Assembly (NCBI GenBank): GCA_022819505.1
Contig: JAJEHD010000019.1
Coordinates: 1-64,000 of the forward strand
Direction of reading: 5' to 3'
DNA from: Acidimicrobiia bacterium
GTDB taxonomy: Bacteria > Actinomycetota > Acidimicrobiia > Acidimicrobiales > Aldehydirespiratoraceae
DNA length: 64,000 nucleotides
This document shows, piece after piece, positions 52,821 to 61,526 of the stretch (positions are counted from its first letter, which is position 1; the number at the start of each line of letters is the position of its first letter). The position numbers and the translations under genes were made by a program. The notes under the pieces are model-generated. The model worked only from the letters and a program-made list of their open reading frames with translations. It did not search any database and was not told where the DNA came from.

Positions 52821-53618
52821 TCAGTCGGCGAGGGCGATGCCTCCGGCTACGGGCACGGTGGCGCCGGTGAGATACGACCCGGCCCGCGACGCCAGGTAGA
52901 CGGCGGCGCCGGCCATGTCGTCGGGCTGGCCGATGCGGCCCAGCGGAACCTGGCTCGCCAGCGCGCCCCGGGCCTTGGGGTTGTCGAGGATGAACGCCAT
53001 CATCTTCGAGTCGAACGGGCCCGGTGCGATGGCGTTGACGGTGATGTGCTCGGGCGCCAGCCGTTTGGCCAGATGCCGGGTGAGGTGGATGATCCCGGCC
53101 TTCGACGCCGAGTACGAGTAGGTCTCCATGTCGGGCACCTTCAGGCCGTCGACCGAGGCGACGTTGATCACCCTGGCCGGATCCTCGGCGCTGGCCGCCG
53201 CCCGCAGCAGGTCCAGCAGCTGTTGGGTGAGCAGGAACGGGCCCCGCACGTTGGTGTCCATCACCTTGTCCCAGCCGTGAACCGGAAACTCGTCCAGCGG
53301 GGCACCCCAACTCGCCCCGGCGTTGTTCACCAGGACGTCCAGCGTGTCGACCCGCTCCCGCACGGCCGCGGCCAGCGCCTGGCAGCCCTCCGGCGTGGAC
53401 AGGTCGGCCTGCACGGCCTCGCACGGGCCGCGGGCCGACAGCTCTCCGGCGGCTTCGGTGAGCTGATCTGCCTTGCGGGCCGAAATGATCACGTGGCAGC
53501 CCGCGTCGAGCAGGCCTCCGGCGATCATTCGGCCGATGCCGCGACTCCCGCCGGTGACGACGGCCGTTTTGCCGTCCAGCCCGAACAGTTCAGTCAAGCG
53601 GTCGGTGCTCATCGGCAT
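52821..53618 (-). CDS. short-chain dehydrogenase/reductase
   Basis: The 265-residue classical SDR has cofactor-binding TGGSRGIGRMIA (about 20-31), NNAGASWG, the catalytic Ser in NVASVDG and YSYSASKAG with Tyr and Lys, and the PGPF and C-terminal VAGGIALAD ends. Overall it resembles RhlG/FabG-like 3-oxoacyl reductases with an NADP preference suggested by SRG. GGGAGG is about nine bases ahead of ATG 53618. It is on the same strand as the LLM oxidoreductase 102 bases away and may be co-transcribed. Confidence 0.88.
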   Translation of the reverse strand: MPMSTDRLTELFGLDGKTAVVTGGSRGIGRMIAGGLLDAGCHVIISARKADQLTEAAGELSARGPCEAVQADLSTPEGCQALAAAVRERVDTLDVLVNNAGASWGAPLDEFPVHGWDKVMDTNVRGPFLLTQQLLDLLRAAASAEDPARVINVASVDGLKVPDMETYSYSASKAGIIHLTRHLAKRLAPEHITVNAIAPGPFDSKMMAFILDNPKARGALASQVPLGRIGQPDDMAGAAVYLASRAGSYLTGATVPVAGGIALAD

Positions 53619-53716
53619 GGTCGGCGTCCTCCCGGTGCTCACTCCGGCTCACGATGCGCCGCCATCATGGCAGACGGCGCCGTTGCTGACGCATCCTCGC
53701 GGGTGTCCACCCAGCC

Positions 53717-53764
53717 GAACTGGCAGCCCGCAACGTCCGAACCGGCACCTACCGCTGCCAATTC
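53717..53764. repeat. intergenic nested palindrome, copy E (degenerate core)
   Basis: Outer arms are GAACTGGCAGC (53717-53727) and GCTGCCAATTC (53754-53764), 10 of 11 paired. The inner part lacks the ATGCACGC stem seen in other copies, so this copy may be decayed. It lies between divergent SDR and glycerophosphodiesterase genes, 22 bases before the latter's start. Confidence 0.75.
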
Positions 53765-53786
53765 GAGGCTACTAGGGTCAGCGCGG

Positions 53787-55079
53787 ATGGCGGGAACCGA
53801 TGGGGGCGCGACTCCGGTCCGGCGGCGCCAGCGAAGCGTGTCGCTGATTGCCGGCTCGGTCGCGGCCACCGTGTTGCTAGCCGCGGGGTGCGGCGACTCC
53901 GGTGGCGATGGAGCGTCATCGCAGAGTCCCGCGACCTCGACCACCGCCGCCGCGACCACGTCCAGTGAGGCCGCACCGACGACGAGCCCACCGACCACCA
54001 CCGCGGCAGCGACCACGACATCCCCAGCAACGACCGCTCCACCAACTACGACTGAGGCGCCGACCACCACTGCACCGACCATCACCGCGCCGCCGACCAC
54101 TACCGAGGCGCCGGCGACCACTACCACGGAGCCGCCGACTACCACCACCGTCGCCATACCTGTACCGGAGGCGTCCACGCTGGACTCTCTGATCGAACTC
54201 GACCGTCCTCTGGTGATCGCCCACGCCGGCGGTGACCAGGACTACCCGCACTCCACCATCTACGCCTACACGCAGTCCGCCCTCGCCGGATCCGACATCC
54301 TCGAACTCGACGTGATGCTGACCGCCGACGGCGCCCTGATCGTGCAGCACGACGACACCGTCGACCGCACCACCGAGACCACCGGCCCGGTTGCCGAGCT
54401 GACGCTGGCGGAGATCCAAGCCCTCGACAACGCCCACTGGTTCGTGGCCGGCCTGTGGGGCGACCAGACCCTGCCCGCCTCCGACTACGTGTTCCGGGGC
54501 GTGCGCACCGGCGCGGTCGAGCCGCCGGAGGGCTTCGGACCCGACGACTTCAGGGTGGCCACGTTCCGGGAGGTGGCCGAGCGCTTCCCCCACCATGTCC
54601 TCGACGTGGAGATCAAGCCCCAGCGCAACGCCGACGGCGAGGAGGACCCCGCATCCGGCATAGCCGCGGCCGAGGTGTTGGCGGCCGAAATCACCGAACT
54701 GGGCCGGGAGGACTCCGTGATCGTGGCCTCGTTCAGCGACGAGGTGCTGGAGGCGTTCAGCCGGTTCGCCCCCGAGGTGGCGACCACCCCCGGCGAGGCG
54801 ACGCTGGTCGCCTGGTTCCTGGAAGGCCAGTCCCTGGGCCCGCAGCAGGCGGTGATCCAGGTGCCGTTCACGTACGCGGGCATCGAGGTAGTGACGGCCG
54901 ACACCGTCGACAGGGTGCACAGTGAGGGCCTCGAGGTGTGGGTGTGGCTCAGCGGCACCGACGTGGTCGAGACCCGCGAGTTCTACGCCGGCCTGCTCGC
55001 CCTGGGCGTGGACGGCATCATCGCGGGCCGCCCCGCGGAGGCCGTCGCCGCCCTAGTCGACATCGCCAGCGGCAGCTAG
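53787..55079 (+). CDS. secreted glycerophosphodiester phosphodiesterase lipoprotein
   Basis: The 430-residue protein has a signal peptide with Arg-rich start (VRRRQRS) and lipobox LLAAGC (Cys about residue 33). A Thr/Pro/Ala linker of about 90 residues (TTTAPP-type repeats) follows, then a GDPD domain from about 140. That domain begins VIAHAGGDQDYPHSTIYAY with catalytic His and has LELDVMLTADG, VQHDDTVDRTT (second catalytic His) and DVEIKPQ for metal binding. It would cleave glycerophosphodiesters outside the cell to glycerol-3-phosphate, supplying phosphate. ATG 53787 starts right before the signal peptide; palindrome E is just upstream. Confidence 0.9.
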   Translation: MAGTDGGATPVRRRQRSVSLIAGSVAATVLLAAGCGDSGGDGASSQSPATSTTAAATTSSEAAPTTSPPTTTAAATTTSPATTAPPTTTEAPTTTAPTITAPPTTTEAPATTTTEPPTTTTVAIPVPEASTLDSLIELDRPLVIAHAGGDQDYPHSTIYAYTQSALAGSDILELDVMLTADGALIVQHDDTVDRTTETTGPVAELTLAEIQALDNAHWFVAGLWGDQTLPASDYVFRGVRTGAVEPPEGFGPDDFRVATFREVAERFPHHVLDVEIKPQRNADGEEDPASGIAAAEVLAAEITELGREDSVIVASFSDEVLEAFSRFAPEVATTPGEATLVAWFLEGQSLGPQQAVIQVPFTYAGIEVVTADTVDRVHSEGLEVWVWLSGTDVVETREFYAGLLALGVDGIIAGRPAEAVAALVDIASGS

Positions 55080-55102
55080 AGACCGACTAGCGGCGGGCAG
55101 CT

Positions 55103-55147
55103 GCCGTAGGCGGTCAGCGGCGGCTAGTGGCCGTAGGCGGTCAGCGG
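55103..55147. repeat. 18-bp direct repeat with 27-base period
   Basis: GCCGTAGGCGGTCAGCGG is present at 55103-55120 and 55130-55147. The linking sequence is also partly repeated (GGCTAGTG / GAGTTAGCG). The repeat fills the gap between the convergent stops of the phosphodiesterase and rlmB genes. Confidence 0.7.
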
Positions 55148-55150
55148 GAG

Positions 55151-56029
55151 TTAGCGGCGGCGGGCTATCTCGAAGCAGGCGACCGCGGCGGCGGCCGACA
55201 CGTTGAGCGACCCGAGCGTGCCCCGCAAGGGGATCGACGCCAGCACATCGCAGCGCTGGGCGACGAGCCGCGACAGGCCCCTGCCCTCGGAGCCGAGCAC
55301 GAGAGCGACCGCCTCACCCGACAGGTCGAGTTCGTGTAGGGGCCGTGGCCCGGCTGCGTCGAGCCCGACCGTCCACACGTCCCGGCTGCTCAAGGTGCGC
55401 AGCGCAGCGGGGATGCCGCCCACCACTGCGAACGGCAGGTGCTCCACCGCGCCGGCGGCCGCCTTGGCCACGGTCGGTGTGATCCGGGCCGAGCGGTGGC
55501 TCCGCAGCACGATCCCGGTCACGCCGGCGCACTCCGCAGTGCGCAGCACCGCGCCGAAGTTGCCCGGATCGGTGATGCCGTCGAGAACCAGCAGGAACGG
55601 GGCGGCGCCTGCGGCACCGGGAGCCTCGGCCAGCTCGACCAGGTCCGACTCGGGCAGTGGATCAGCCAGGGCGACCACACCCTGGGGCGCCTCGGTGCGG
55701 GCGGTGGCGTCGAGCTCTGAGCGGCTCACCTCCCGGACGCTGGCCCGTTGCTCACGAGCAAGTTCGACGATGTGCTCGACGATCGGGGCCGGGTCGAGAC
55801 CCCGGGCCAGCATCACCGACCGGGTCCTGCGCCGTCCCGCCAGAAGCAGCTCACGAACCGCTTGGCGCCCCTCCACCTGCTCCCCGCCCAGGCCGCCGCG
55901 GTCTCGCTGCTGGGACTTTGAGGAACGGGTTCCGCGGTCGGGCCGCCCCGGTCCCGAGCGACCCTTGGACCTCGGCCCCGAGCGCCCCGGTCCCGGACGC
56001 GGACGCCGCGACCGGTTAGGTCGGCTCAC
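55151..56029 (-). CDS. rlmB: 23S rRNA (guanosine-2'-O-)-methyltransferase RlmB-like
   Basis: The 292-residue SPOUT methyltransferase has a basic, disordered N-terminus of about 45 residues (Arg/Gly/Pro/Ser). An L30e-like substrate-binding domain then starts at VEGRQAVRELL, and the catalytic motifs are DGITDPGNFGAVLRTAECAG, LVLGSEGRGLS and LNVSAAAAVACFEI. It modifies the ribose of a guanosine in 23S rRNA. The order ispD-ispF-(cysS)-rlmB is common in actinobacteria; cysS is absent here. The start overlaps the ispF stop by 14 bases. Confidence 0.9.
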   Translation of the reverse strand: MSRPNRSRRPRPGPGRSGPRSKGRSGPGRPDRGTRSSKSQQRDRGGLGGEQVEGRQAVRELLLAGRRRTRSVMLARGLDPAPIVEHIVELAREQRASVREVSRSELDATARTEAPQGVVALADPLPESDLVELAEAPGAAGAAPFLLVLDGITDPGNFGAVLRTAECAGVTGIVLRSHRSARITPTVAKAAAGAVEHLPFAVVGGIPAALRTLSSRDVWTVGLDAAGPRPLHELDLSGEAVALVLGSEGRGLSRLVAQRCDVLASIPLRGTLGSLNVSAAAAVACFEIARRR

Positions 56030-56507
56030 CGGTACCGGACCGGCGGGCCACCAGTGCGACCGCCCATGCGGCCACGCCCTCGCGCCTTCCCAGGGCTCCC
56101 ACGCCCTCGCTGTGGCGGGCGGTGACGGTGATCGGCGCGCCGGCCGCGGCGCTGAGGCGGTCCCGCATGGTGTCGCGGTGCGGAGCGATCCGGGGAGCGT
56201 CGATCACCACGCTGCACGACACGTTGACGGGATCCCATCCGGCGTCGCGCGCGGCAGCGGCGGCCAGGCGCAGCAGCTCGAGGCTGTCGGCGCCGGCCCA
56301 GGCCGGGTCGGTGTCGCTGAAGAGCTGCCCGATGTCTCCCAGCCCGGCCGCGGCCAGCAGCGCATCGATGCAGGCGTGGGCGACGGCGTCGGCGTCGGAG
56401 TGCCCATGGAGACCGCGCTCGCCCTCGAACCGCACACCACCCAGCACCAGCGACCGGTCGGGATCGTCGCTGTAGCGGTGGACATCGAAGCCCTGCCCCA
56501 CCCTCAT
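56016..56507 (-). CDS. ispF: 2-C-methyl-D-erythritol 2,4-cyclodiphosphate synthase
   Basis: The 163-residue protein starts MRVGQGFDVHRY, with the Asp and His metal ligands. It has the signature GHSDADAVAHACIDALLAAAGLGDIG and the late VTARHSEGVGALGR with the nucleotide-binding Thr-Ala-Arg. It catalyses ring closure to MEcPP in the non-mevalonate isoprenoid pathway. ATG 56507 gives the conserved start; an in-frame GTG 56522 would overlap ispD. Confidence 0.93.
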   Translation of the reverse strand: MRVGQGFDVHRYSDDPDRSLVLGGVRFEGERGLHGHSDADAVAHACIDALLAAAGLGDIGQLFSDTDPAWAGADSLELLRLAAAAARDAGWDPVNVSCSVVIDAPRIAPHRDTMRDRLSAAAGAPITVTARHSEGVGALGRREGVAAWAVALVARRSGTGEPT

Positions 56508-56514
56508 GCCGTGA

Positions 56515-57267
56515 TCAGCCACGATCGTCTCCCCGAGTGTCGAAGATCTCACCGACACTGAGCAGCGCCTCCGCTACAGCCAGGTCGTGGGGCTCGGTGA
56601 TCTTGAGGTTGCGGCTGTCTCCGGCCACCATCGCCACAGTCCCGCCGGCCGCTTCCACCAGGGTGGCGTCGTCGGTGGCGTCCGCTCCGTCGGCGTGCGC
56701 GGCCCGCAGGACGTCGGCCCGGAATGCCTGAGGCGTCTGCACAGCCACGAGTTCTCTGCGGTCGGCGGTTCCGCCGTCACGGCGCCGGATCGTGTCGGTC
56801 ACGTCGATCACGGGGACGGCGGCGTCGGCGCCGGCGCGCACAGCCTGGATCACCCGCCTGTAGACCGAGTCGCTGGCCAGCGGGCGGGCGCCGTCGTGCA
56901 CCAGAACGATCCCGACATCGCCGGGCACAAGGCTCAGCCCGCAGCGCACCGAGTCGGAGCGCAGCACCCCGCCCGGGGTCGCCACAACCTCGCCACCGCA
57001 GCCGGAGGCGACCGGGGCCGGCGACCAGGCGGCCTCGCCGACGGTCCGGGACTCGGGCAGCACGACCACCACTCCCTGGCACGAGCGGGCGGCCCCGTGC
57101 ACGGCCCAGTCGAGCACGCAGCGATCCCCGAGCGGTTGGAACTGCTTGGCGCCCCCGAAACGGTGCCCCTCCCCGGCGGCCACCACGATGGCCCACACAC
57201 CCGTGCCCACGGCCACGCCCACACCAGCGCCCACGGCCTCTTGCAACGAGCGATCAGTCGAATCCAC
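56515..57267 (-). CDS. ispD: 2-C-methyl-D-erythritol 4-phosphate cytidylyltransferase
   Basis: The 250-residue protein has the nucleotidyltransferase loop WAIVVAAGEGHRFGGAKQFQ (about 25-44) with the catalytic Arg and Lys, VHDGARPLAS, and QTPQAFRADVLRAAH near the end. It makes CDP-methylerythritol from MEP and CTP. The first 24 residues are not part of the family fold, so the true start may be one of the GTG codons in this stretch. It is divergent from the Crp-family regulator by 23 bases. Confidence 0.92.
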   Translation of the reverse strand: MDSTDRSLQEAVGAGVGVAVGTGVWAIVVAAGEGHRFGGAKQFQPLGDRCVLDWAVHGAARSCQGVVVVLPESRTVGEAAWSPAPVASGCGGEVVATPGGVLRSDSVRCGLSLVPGDVGIVLVHDGARPLASDSVYRRVIQAVRAGADAAVPVIDVTDTIRRRDGGTADRRELVAVQTPQAFRADVLRAAHADGADATDDATLVEAAGGTVAMVAGDSRNLKITEPHDLAVAEALLSVGEIFDTRGDDRG

Positions 57268-57290
57268 CGCTACTAGTGTGGGCCGTCGCT

Positions 57291-58001
57291 ATGTCCGACA
57301 CCACCCCCACGACTTCCGAAGCCCCGATCGAGGCTTCCCCGAACGCGCTGCGGGAGGCGCTGCGGGACACGATTCTCTTCGCCAGGCTCGATGACGAGCA
57401 GCTCGACCACATCGCGGCTGCCGGCTCGGTGCAGTGGCTGCGTCGGGGCGTGGTGGTGTTCGAGGAGGGAGCCGAGCCCGGCGAGTTCTACCTGGTGCTG
57501 GCGGGCCGGGTCGCCATCGCGCAGGAGTCCGACGACGGGCGCGAGTCGCTACTGGCCGTGCTGGGACCCGGCGAGCTGTTCGGCGAGATGGGCTTCCTGG
57601 ACGGCTACAACCGGTCCGCCCAGGCCCGGGCCCTGGAAGAGTCCCAGGTCCTGATGGTCCCGTACGCCGAGCTGCGGCTCCTATACGAGAACAACCCCTC
57701 GGCGCTGTGGAGCGCGGTGGCGCTGCTGGCCCGGCGGCTGCGGGCCATGGACCAGGCCCTGTCCGACACGGTGTTCCTCGACGTGATGGGTCGCACCGCC
57801 AAGCGTCTGCTCGACATGGCCGGTGACCGCGACGAGTTCGAGATGCCCCTCACCCAGGAGGAACTGGCCTCGATGGTGGGCGCCAGCAGGGAGCGGGTGA
57901 ACAAGGCCATACACGCCTTCGTGAAGCTGGGCTGGGTGACCCACGACCAGCGCCACTACAGGATCACCAACCGCCGGAACCTGGAGATCCGAGCCCGCTG
58001 A
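57291..58001 (+). CDS. Crp/Fnr-family transcriptional regulator
   Basis: The 236-residue protein has an N-terminal cyclic-nucleotide-binding domain with the phosphate-binding cassette GELFGEMGFLDGYNRSAQAR, including the Gly-Glu and Arg-Ser expected for cAMP-type ligands. A dimer helix precedes the C-terminal winged helix (LTQEELASMVGASRERVNKA). No Fnr-type Cys cluster is present. It resembles mycobacterial Crp/Cmr-like global regulators. ATG 57291 is used; the upstream frame extension overlaps ispD antisense and is not credible. Confidence 0.9.
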   Translation: MSDTTPTTSEAPIEASPNALREALRDTILFARLDDEQLDHIAAAGSVQWLRRGVVVFEEGAEPGEFYLVLAGRVAIAQESDDGRESLLAVLGPGELFGEMGFLDGYNRSAQARALEESQVLMVPYAELRLLYENNPSALWSAVALLARRLRAMDQALSDTVFLDVMGRTAKRLLDMAGDRDEFEMPLTQEELASMVGASRERVNKAIHAFVKLGWVTHDQRHYRITNRRNLEIRAR

Positions 58002-58039
58002 CCCGCCGTCTGGCTGAGGTCGGTGGATGAGGACCGGGC

Positions 58040-58996
58040 CTAGAGGTCCAAGAGTTGCTCGACCGCTGATTCGGGGGTGATCTCGTCCCGCTCGACGGCC
58101 TGTTCCAGCTCGGTGCGGCGGTCGGCCAGGCCGAGCCGGGACTCGAACTGCTCCAGCAGCGACCGCTCCAGCAGCACCTGCATCCAGGCCAGACGGCCCC
58201 CGGCCCGGCGACGGGCCAGGCCGCCCGAGGACTCCAGCGAGCGACGGTGCTCGACGATGCGATCCCACAGTTCGTCCACGCCCGCACCGGTCAGCGCCGA
58301 GACCGTCATGACCGGGGGCGGGCCCTCCTCGCGGGTCGGGGCCAGCAGCGGCAGGGCCCGGCGGAGCTCGGCTGCAGCCAGCCGGGCCGCCTGCTCGCCC
58401 GCACCGTCGGCCTTGTTGACGGCAAGCACGTCGGCCAGCTCCAGCAGGCCCCGCTTGACCGCCTGCAGCTCGTCGCCCGCGCCGGCCAGCGCCAGCACGC
58501 ACAGGCAGTCGACCGACGCATGCACCGCCGCCTCCGACTGGCCCACACCCATCGTCTCCACCAGCACCACGTCGTATCCGGCCGCCTCCAGAACGATGAT
58601 TGCGTTCGGGGTGGTGCTGGTGACGCCACCGAGCGTCCCCGCCGACGGGGACGGGCGGATGAACGCGCTCTCATCAGCGGCCAGTCGGGCCATACGGGTC
58701 TTGTCCCCCAGGATCGACCCGCCCGTGACCATGCTCGAAGGATCCACGGCCAGCACCCCGACCCGGTGGCCGGCCCCGGTGAGCCGGGTGCCCAGCGCGT
58801 CGATCAACGTCGACTTGCCCGCACCGGGAACGCCGCTGATGCCCACCCGGTGAGCCCCCCCGGCGTGGGGCAGCAACTGCGACAGCAGCTCCTGGGCACG
58901 GCTGCGGTCGTCGGGCCGGGTCGATTCCACCAGGGTTATGGCGCGTCCCAGAGCGGTGCGGTCGCCTGCCAGCACGCCGGCGGCCAGGCCGGCCAC
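58040..58996 (-). CDS. meaB: methylmalonyl-CoA mutase-associated GTPase MeaB
   Basis: The 318-residue G3E-type GTPase has P-loop GVPGAGKST (residues 55-63), switch region VDPSSMVTGGSILGDKTRM, base-recognition NKAD and ETMGVGQSE. MeaB/ArgK loads and protects the cobalamin of methylmalonyl-CoA mutase. Its GTG start lies right after the mutase stop codon, so both are made from one transcript. Confidence 0.93.
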   Translation of the reverse strand: MAGLAAGVLAGDRTALGRAITLVESTRPDDRSRAQELLSQLLPHAGGAHRVGISGVPGAGKSTLIDALGTRLTGAGHRVGVLAVDPSSMVTGGSILGDKTRMARLAADESAFIRPSPSAGTLGGVTSTTPNAIIVLEAAGYDVVLVETMGVGQSEAAVHASVDCLCVLALAGAGDELQAVKRGLLELADVLAVNKADGAGEQAARLAAAELRRALPLLAPTREEGPPPVMTVSALTGAGVDELWDRIVEHRRSLESSGGLARRRAGGRLAWMQVLLERSLLEQFESRLGLADRRTELEQAVERDEITPESAVEQLLDL

Positions 58997-61159
58997 CTAG
59001 AGCAACTCCAGCAGCTCGGCGGCGGCCTCGGCGATCACCGTTCCGGGCTGGTACACGGCCACTGCGCCCGACGCCAGCAACTCGTCCACGTCTGCGTCGG
59101 GGACGACCCCGCCGACGACGATGGCGATGTCGCCGCGTCCGAGCCGGTCCAGCTCGTCGCGCAGCTCCGGCACCAGCGTCAGGTGCCCGGCGGCCAGCGA
59201 GGACACCCCGACCGCGTGCACGTCGGCCTCCACGGCCTGGCGGGCGACCTCGGCCGGGGTGGCGAACAGCGGCCCCACGTCAACGTCGAAGCCGAGATCG
59301 GCGAAGGCGGTGGCGATCACCTTCTGGCCCCGGTCGTGGCCGTCCTGGCCGACCTTGGCCACCAGGATGCGAGGCCGCCGCCCGCGCCGGGCCGCGAACT
59401 CGTCCACCCGGCCCCGGACATCATCGATGCCGCCGGGTCCGGCGCGGTCGCCAGAACCCGGGCCGCGGGCCTCGTTGCGGTACACACCCTCCACCGATCG
59501 GATCTCTGCCACATGACGACCGTAGACGGTTTCGAGCGCGTCGCTGATCTCCCCGACCGTTGCGTGGGCCCGGGCGGCGTCGATCGACAGCGCCAGCAGG
59601 TTGCCTGCGCCGGTGCGAGCGGCCGCCGCCAAGGCGTCGAGAGCAGCCCGGAGGGGCTCAGGGTCCCGCTGCGCCCGCAGTTGTTCGAGGCGGGCTATCT
59701 GAGCCCGGCGGACCTCGGCGTTGTCGATGCGGCGCACCTCCACCGCATCGCCCGCGCCGCTAGCGACCCGGTAGCGGTTCACGCCGATCACGGCCTGGCG
59801 GCCCGAGTCGATCCGGGCCTGGGTGCGGGCCGCAGCCTCCTCGATGCGGAGCTTGGGCAGGCCGTTGGAGATGGCTGCAGCCATCCCGCCCAGTTCCTCC
59901 ACCTCGCGGATGTGGTCCCAGGCCCGATCGGCCAGCAGCTTGGTGAGCCGCTCCACGTGGTAGCTGCCGCCCCAGGGGTCGACCGTGCGGGTGATGCCCG
60001 ACTCGTGCTGGAGGAACAGCTGGGTGTTGCGGGCGATGCGAGCCGAGAAGTCGGTGGGCAGGGCCAGCGCCTCATCGAAGGCGTTGGTGTGCAGCGACTG
60101 GGTGTGGCCCTGCACCGCGGCCATCGCCTCCACACAGGTGCGGACCACGTTGTTGTAGGGATCCTGGGCGGTCAGGCTCCAGCCGCTGGTCTGGCAGTGG
60201 GTCCGCAGGCACAGCGAGCGGGGGTCCTGGGGCTCGAACTGGCTCATGAGCCGGGTCCAGAGCAGGCGGGCGGCCCGCAGCTTGGCCACCTCCATGAAGA
60301 AGTTCATGCCCACGCACCAGAAGAAGCTCAGCCGGGGCGCGAACTCGTCGATGCCTAGCCCGGCGGCCAGGCCGGCCCGGGCGTACTCCACCCCGTCGGC
60401 GAGGGTGTAGGCCAGCTCGATGTCGAGGGTCGCCCCGGCCTCCTGCATGTGGTAGCCGGAGACCGAGATCGAGTTGAACCTCGGCATCCGCTCGGCGGTG
60501 AAGGCGATGATGTCGGCCACGATCCGCATCGACGGCGCCGGCGGGTAGATGAACGTGTTGCGGACCATGAACTCCTTGAGGATGTCGTTCTGGATGGTCC
60601 CGGCGAGCTGCTCGGGCCTCACCCCCTGCTCCTCGGCGGCCACCACGTAGAGGGCCAGCACCGGCAGCACCGCGCCGTTCATGGTCATCGACACGGTCAT
60701 CTGGTCGAGGGGGATGCCGTCGAACAGGACCCGCATGTCGAGGATCGAGTCGATGGCCACGCCGGCCATGCCCACGTCGCCGGCCACCCTGGGGTTGTCG
60801 GAGTCGTAGCCCCGGTGGGTGGGCAGGTCGAAGGCGACCGACAGGCCCCGCTGTCCGGCGGCGAGGTTGCGGCGGTAGAAGGCGTTGGACTCCTCGGCGG
60901 TGGAGAACCCGGCGTACTGGCGGATCGTCCACGGCCGGGTCACGTACATGGTGGGATAGGGCCCCCGCACGAACGGGGGCATGCCCGGGTAACTGGCCAC
61001 GAAGTCAGCGCCGTCGAGGTCGTCCGGACCGGCCAGCGGCGGCACACTGATGCCCTCGGGCGTCTCGAAGACGGGGCCATCGGTGGGCGCGGCAGCCGAG
61101 CGGGCCGCGGCATCGCCGTCGCGCAGCTCGACCCGCGAGAAGTCCGGGATCGCAGTCAC
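58997..61159 (-). CDS. methylmalonyl-CoA mutase, catalytic chain
   Basis: The 720-residue protein has an N-terminal substrate barrel with [20 protein letters not shown] and [19 protein letters not shown], plus [19 protein letters not shown] and [14 protein letters not shown]. The C-terminal B12-binding domain from about 590 carries [13 protein letters not shown] (DxHxxG with the cobalt-ligating His) and [14 protein letters not shown]. It interconverts methylmalonyl-CoA and succinyl-CoA in propionate metabolism. No small subunit (MutA) is encoded beside it, so it may be a homodimer like the E. coli Sbm enzyme. meaB follows immediately. Confidence 0.94.
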   Translation of the reverse strand: MTAIPDFSRVELRDGDAAARSAAAPTDGPVFETPEGISVPPLAGPDDLDGADFVASYPGMPPFVRGPYPTMYVTRPWTIRQYAGFSTAEESNAFYRRNLAAGQRGLSVAFDLPTHRGYDSDNPRVAGDVGMAGVAIDSILDMRVLFDGIPLDQMTVSMTMNGAVLPVLALYVVAAEEQGVRPEQLAGTIQNDILKEFMVRNTFIYPPAPSMRIVADIIAFTAERMPRFNSISVSGYHMQEAGATLDIELAYTLADGVEYARAGLAAGLGIDEFAPRLSFFWCVGMNFFMEVAKLRAARLLWTRLMSQFEPQDPRSLCLRTHCQTSGWSLTAQDPYNNVVRTCVEAMAAVQGHTQSLHTNAFDEALALPTDFSARIARNTQLFLQHESGITRTVDPWGGSYHVERLTKLLADRAWDHIREVEELGGMAAAISNGLPKLRIEEAAARTQARIDSGRQAVIGVNRYRVASGAGDAVEVRRIDNAEVRRAQIARLEQLRAQRDPEPLRAALDALAAAARTGAGNLLALSIDAARAHATVGEISDALETVYGRHVAEIRSVEGVYRNEARGPGSGDRAGPGGIDDVRGRVDEFAARRGRRPRILVAKVGQDGHDRGQKVIATAFADLGFDVDVGPLFATPAEVARQAVEADVHAVGVSSLAAGHLTLVPELRDELDRLGRGDIAIVVGGVVPDADVDELLASGAVAVYQPGTVIAEAAAELLELL

Positions 61160-61172
61160 GGCCGTCCCCCCG

Positions 61173-61517
61173 TTACAGGAGGTCGTTCAGGTCGATGACC
61201 ATGAGCGCGCACAGCAGCACGATGATCCCCGCATTGAGGGCGGTGATCAGCCACCGGTACCGGTGCCTGGTCCGCTGGAAGCGCCGGATGCTCAGGATGT
61301 TGAACACGATGGCCACCGCGCCGATGGCCAGGCCGATACCCGAGCCCACTCCCGAGGCGATGCCGGCCGCGGGCAGCAGCCACGGGAACAGCACATAGAA
61401 CAGGAAGCAGCGAACCCCCGACACCACCACCGACGTGCTGAACACCCGCTCGGCCGGTGCCTCGGCGGGGCTGCCGGTACGGGAGGTGGCGGGATCCGCG
61501 GCCGCGGTCATCGCCAT
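61173..61517 (-). CDS. small integral membrane protein of unknown function
   Basis: The 114-residue protein has an Ala/Thr/Ser-rich N-terminus of about 28 residues and three hydrophobic helices: [36 protein letters not shown] and [21 protein letters not shown] basic loop ([12 protein letters not shown]) separates the last two. The family is not recognised with confidence. It is 13 bases upstream of the mutase start on the same strand, so it is probably part of that transcript. Confidence 0.7.
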   Translation of the reverse strand: MAMTAAADPATSRTGSPAEAPAERVFSTSVVVSGVRCFLFYVLFPWLLPAAGIASGVGSGIGLAIGAVAIVFNILSIRRFQRTRHRYRWLITALNAGIIVLLCALMVIDLNDLL

Positions 61518-61526
61518 AGCGTACGG

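Noticed and set aside
53046..53786. Extension of the phosphodiesterase frame upstream across the SDR gene
   Set aside because: It is antisense to a well-supported SDR. ATG 53787 directly precedes a lipoprotein signal peptide.
56724..57290. 190-residue extension of the Crp-family frame
   Set aside because: It lies antisense to ispD, is Arg/Pro/Ser-rich, and ATG 57291 gives a normal Crp-family length.
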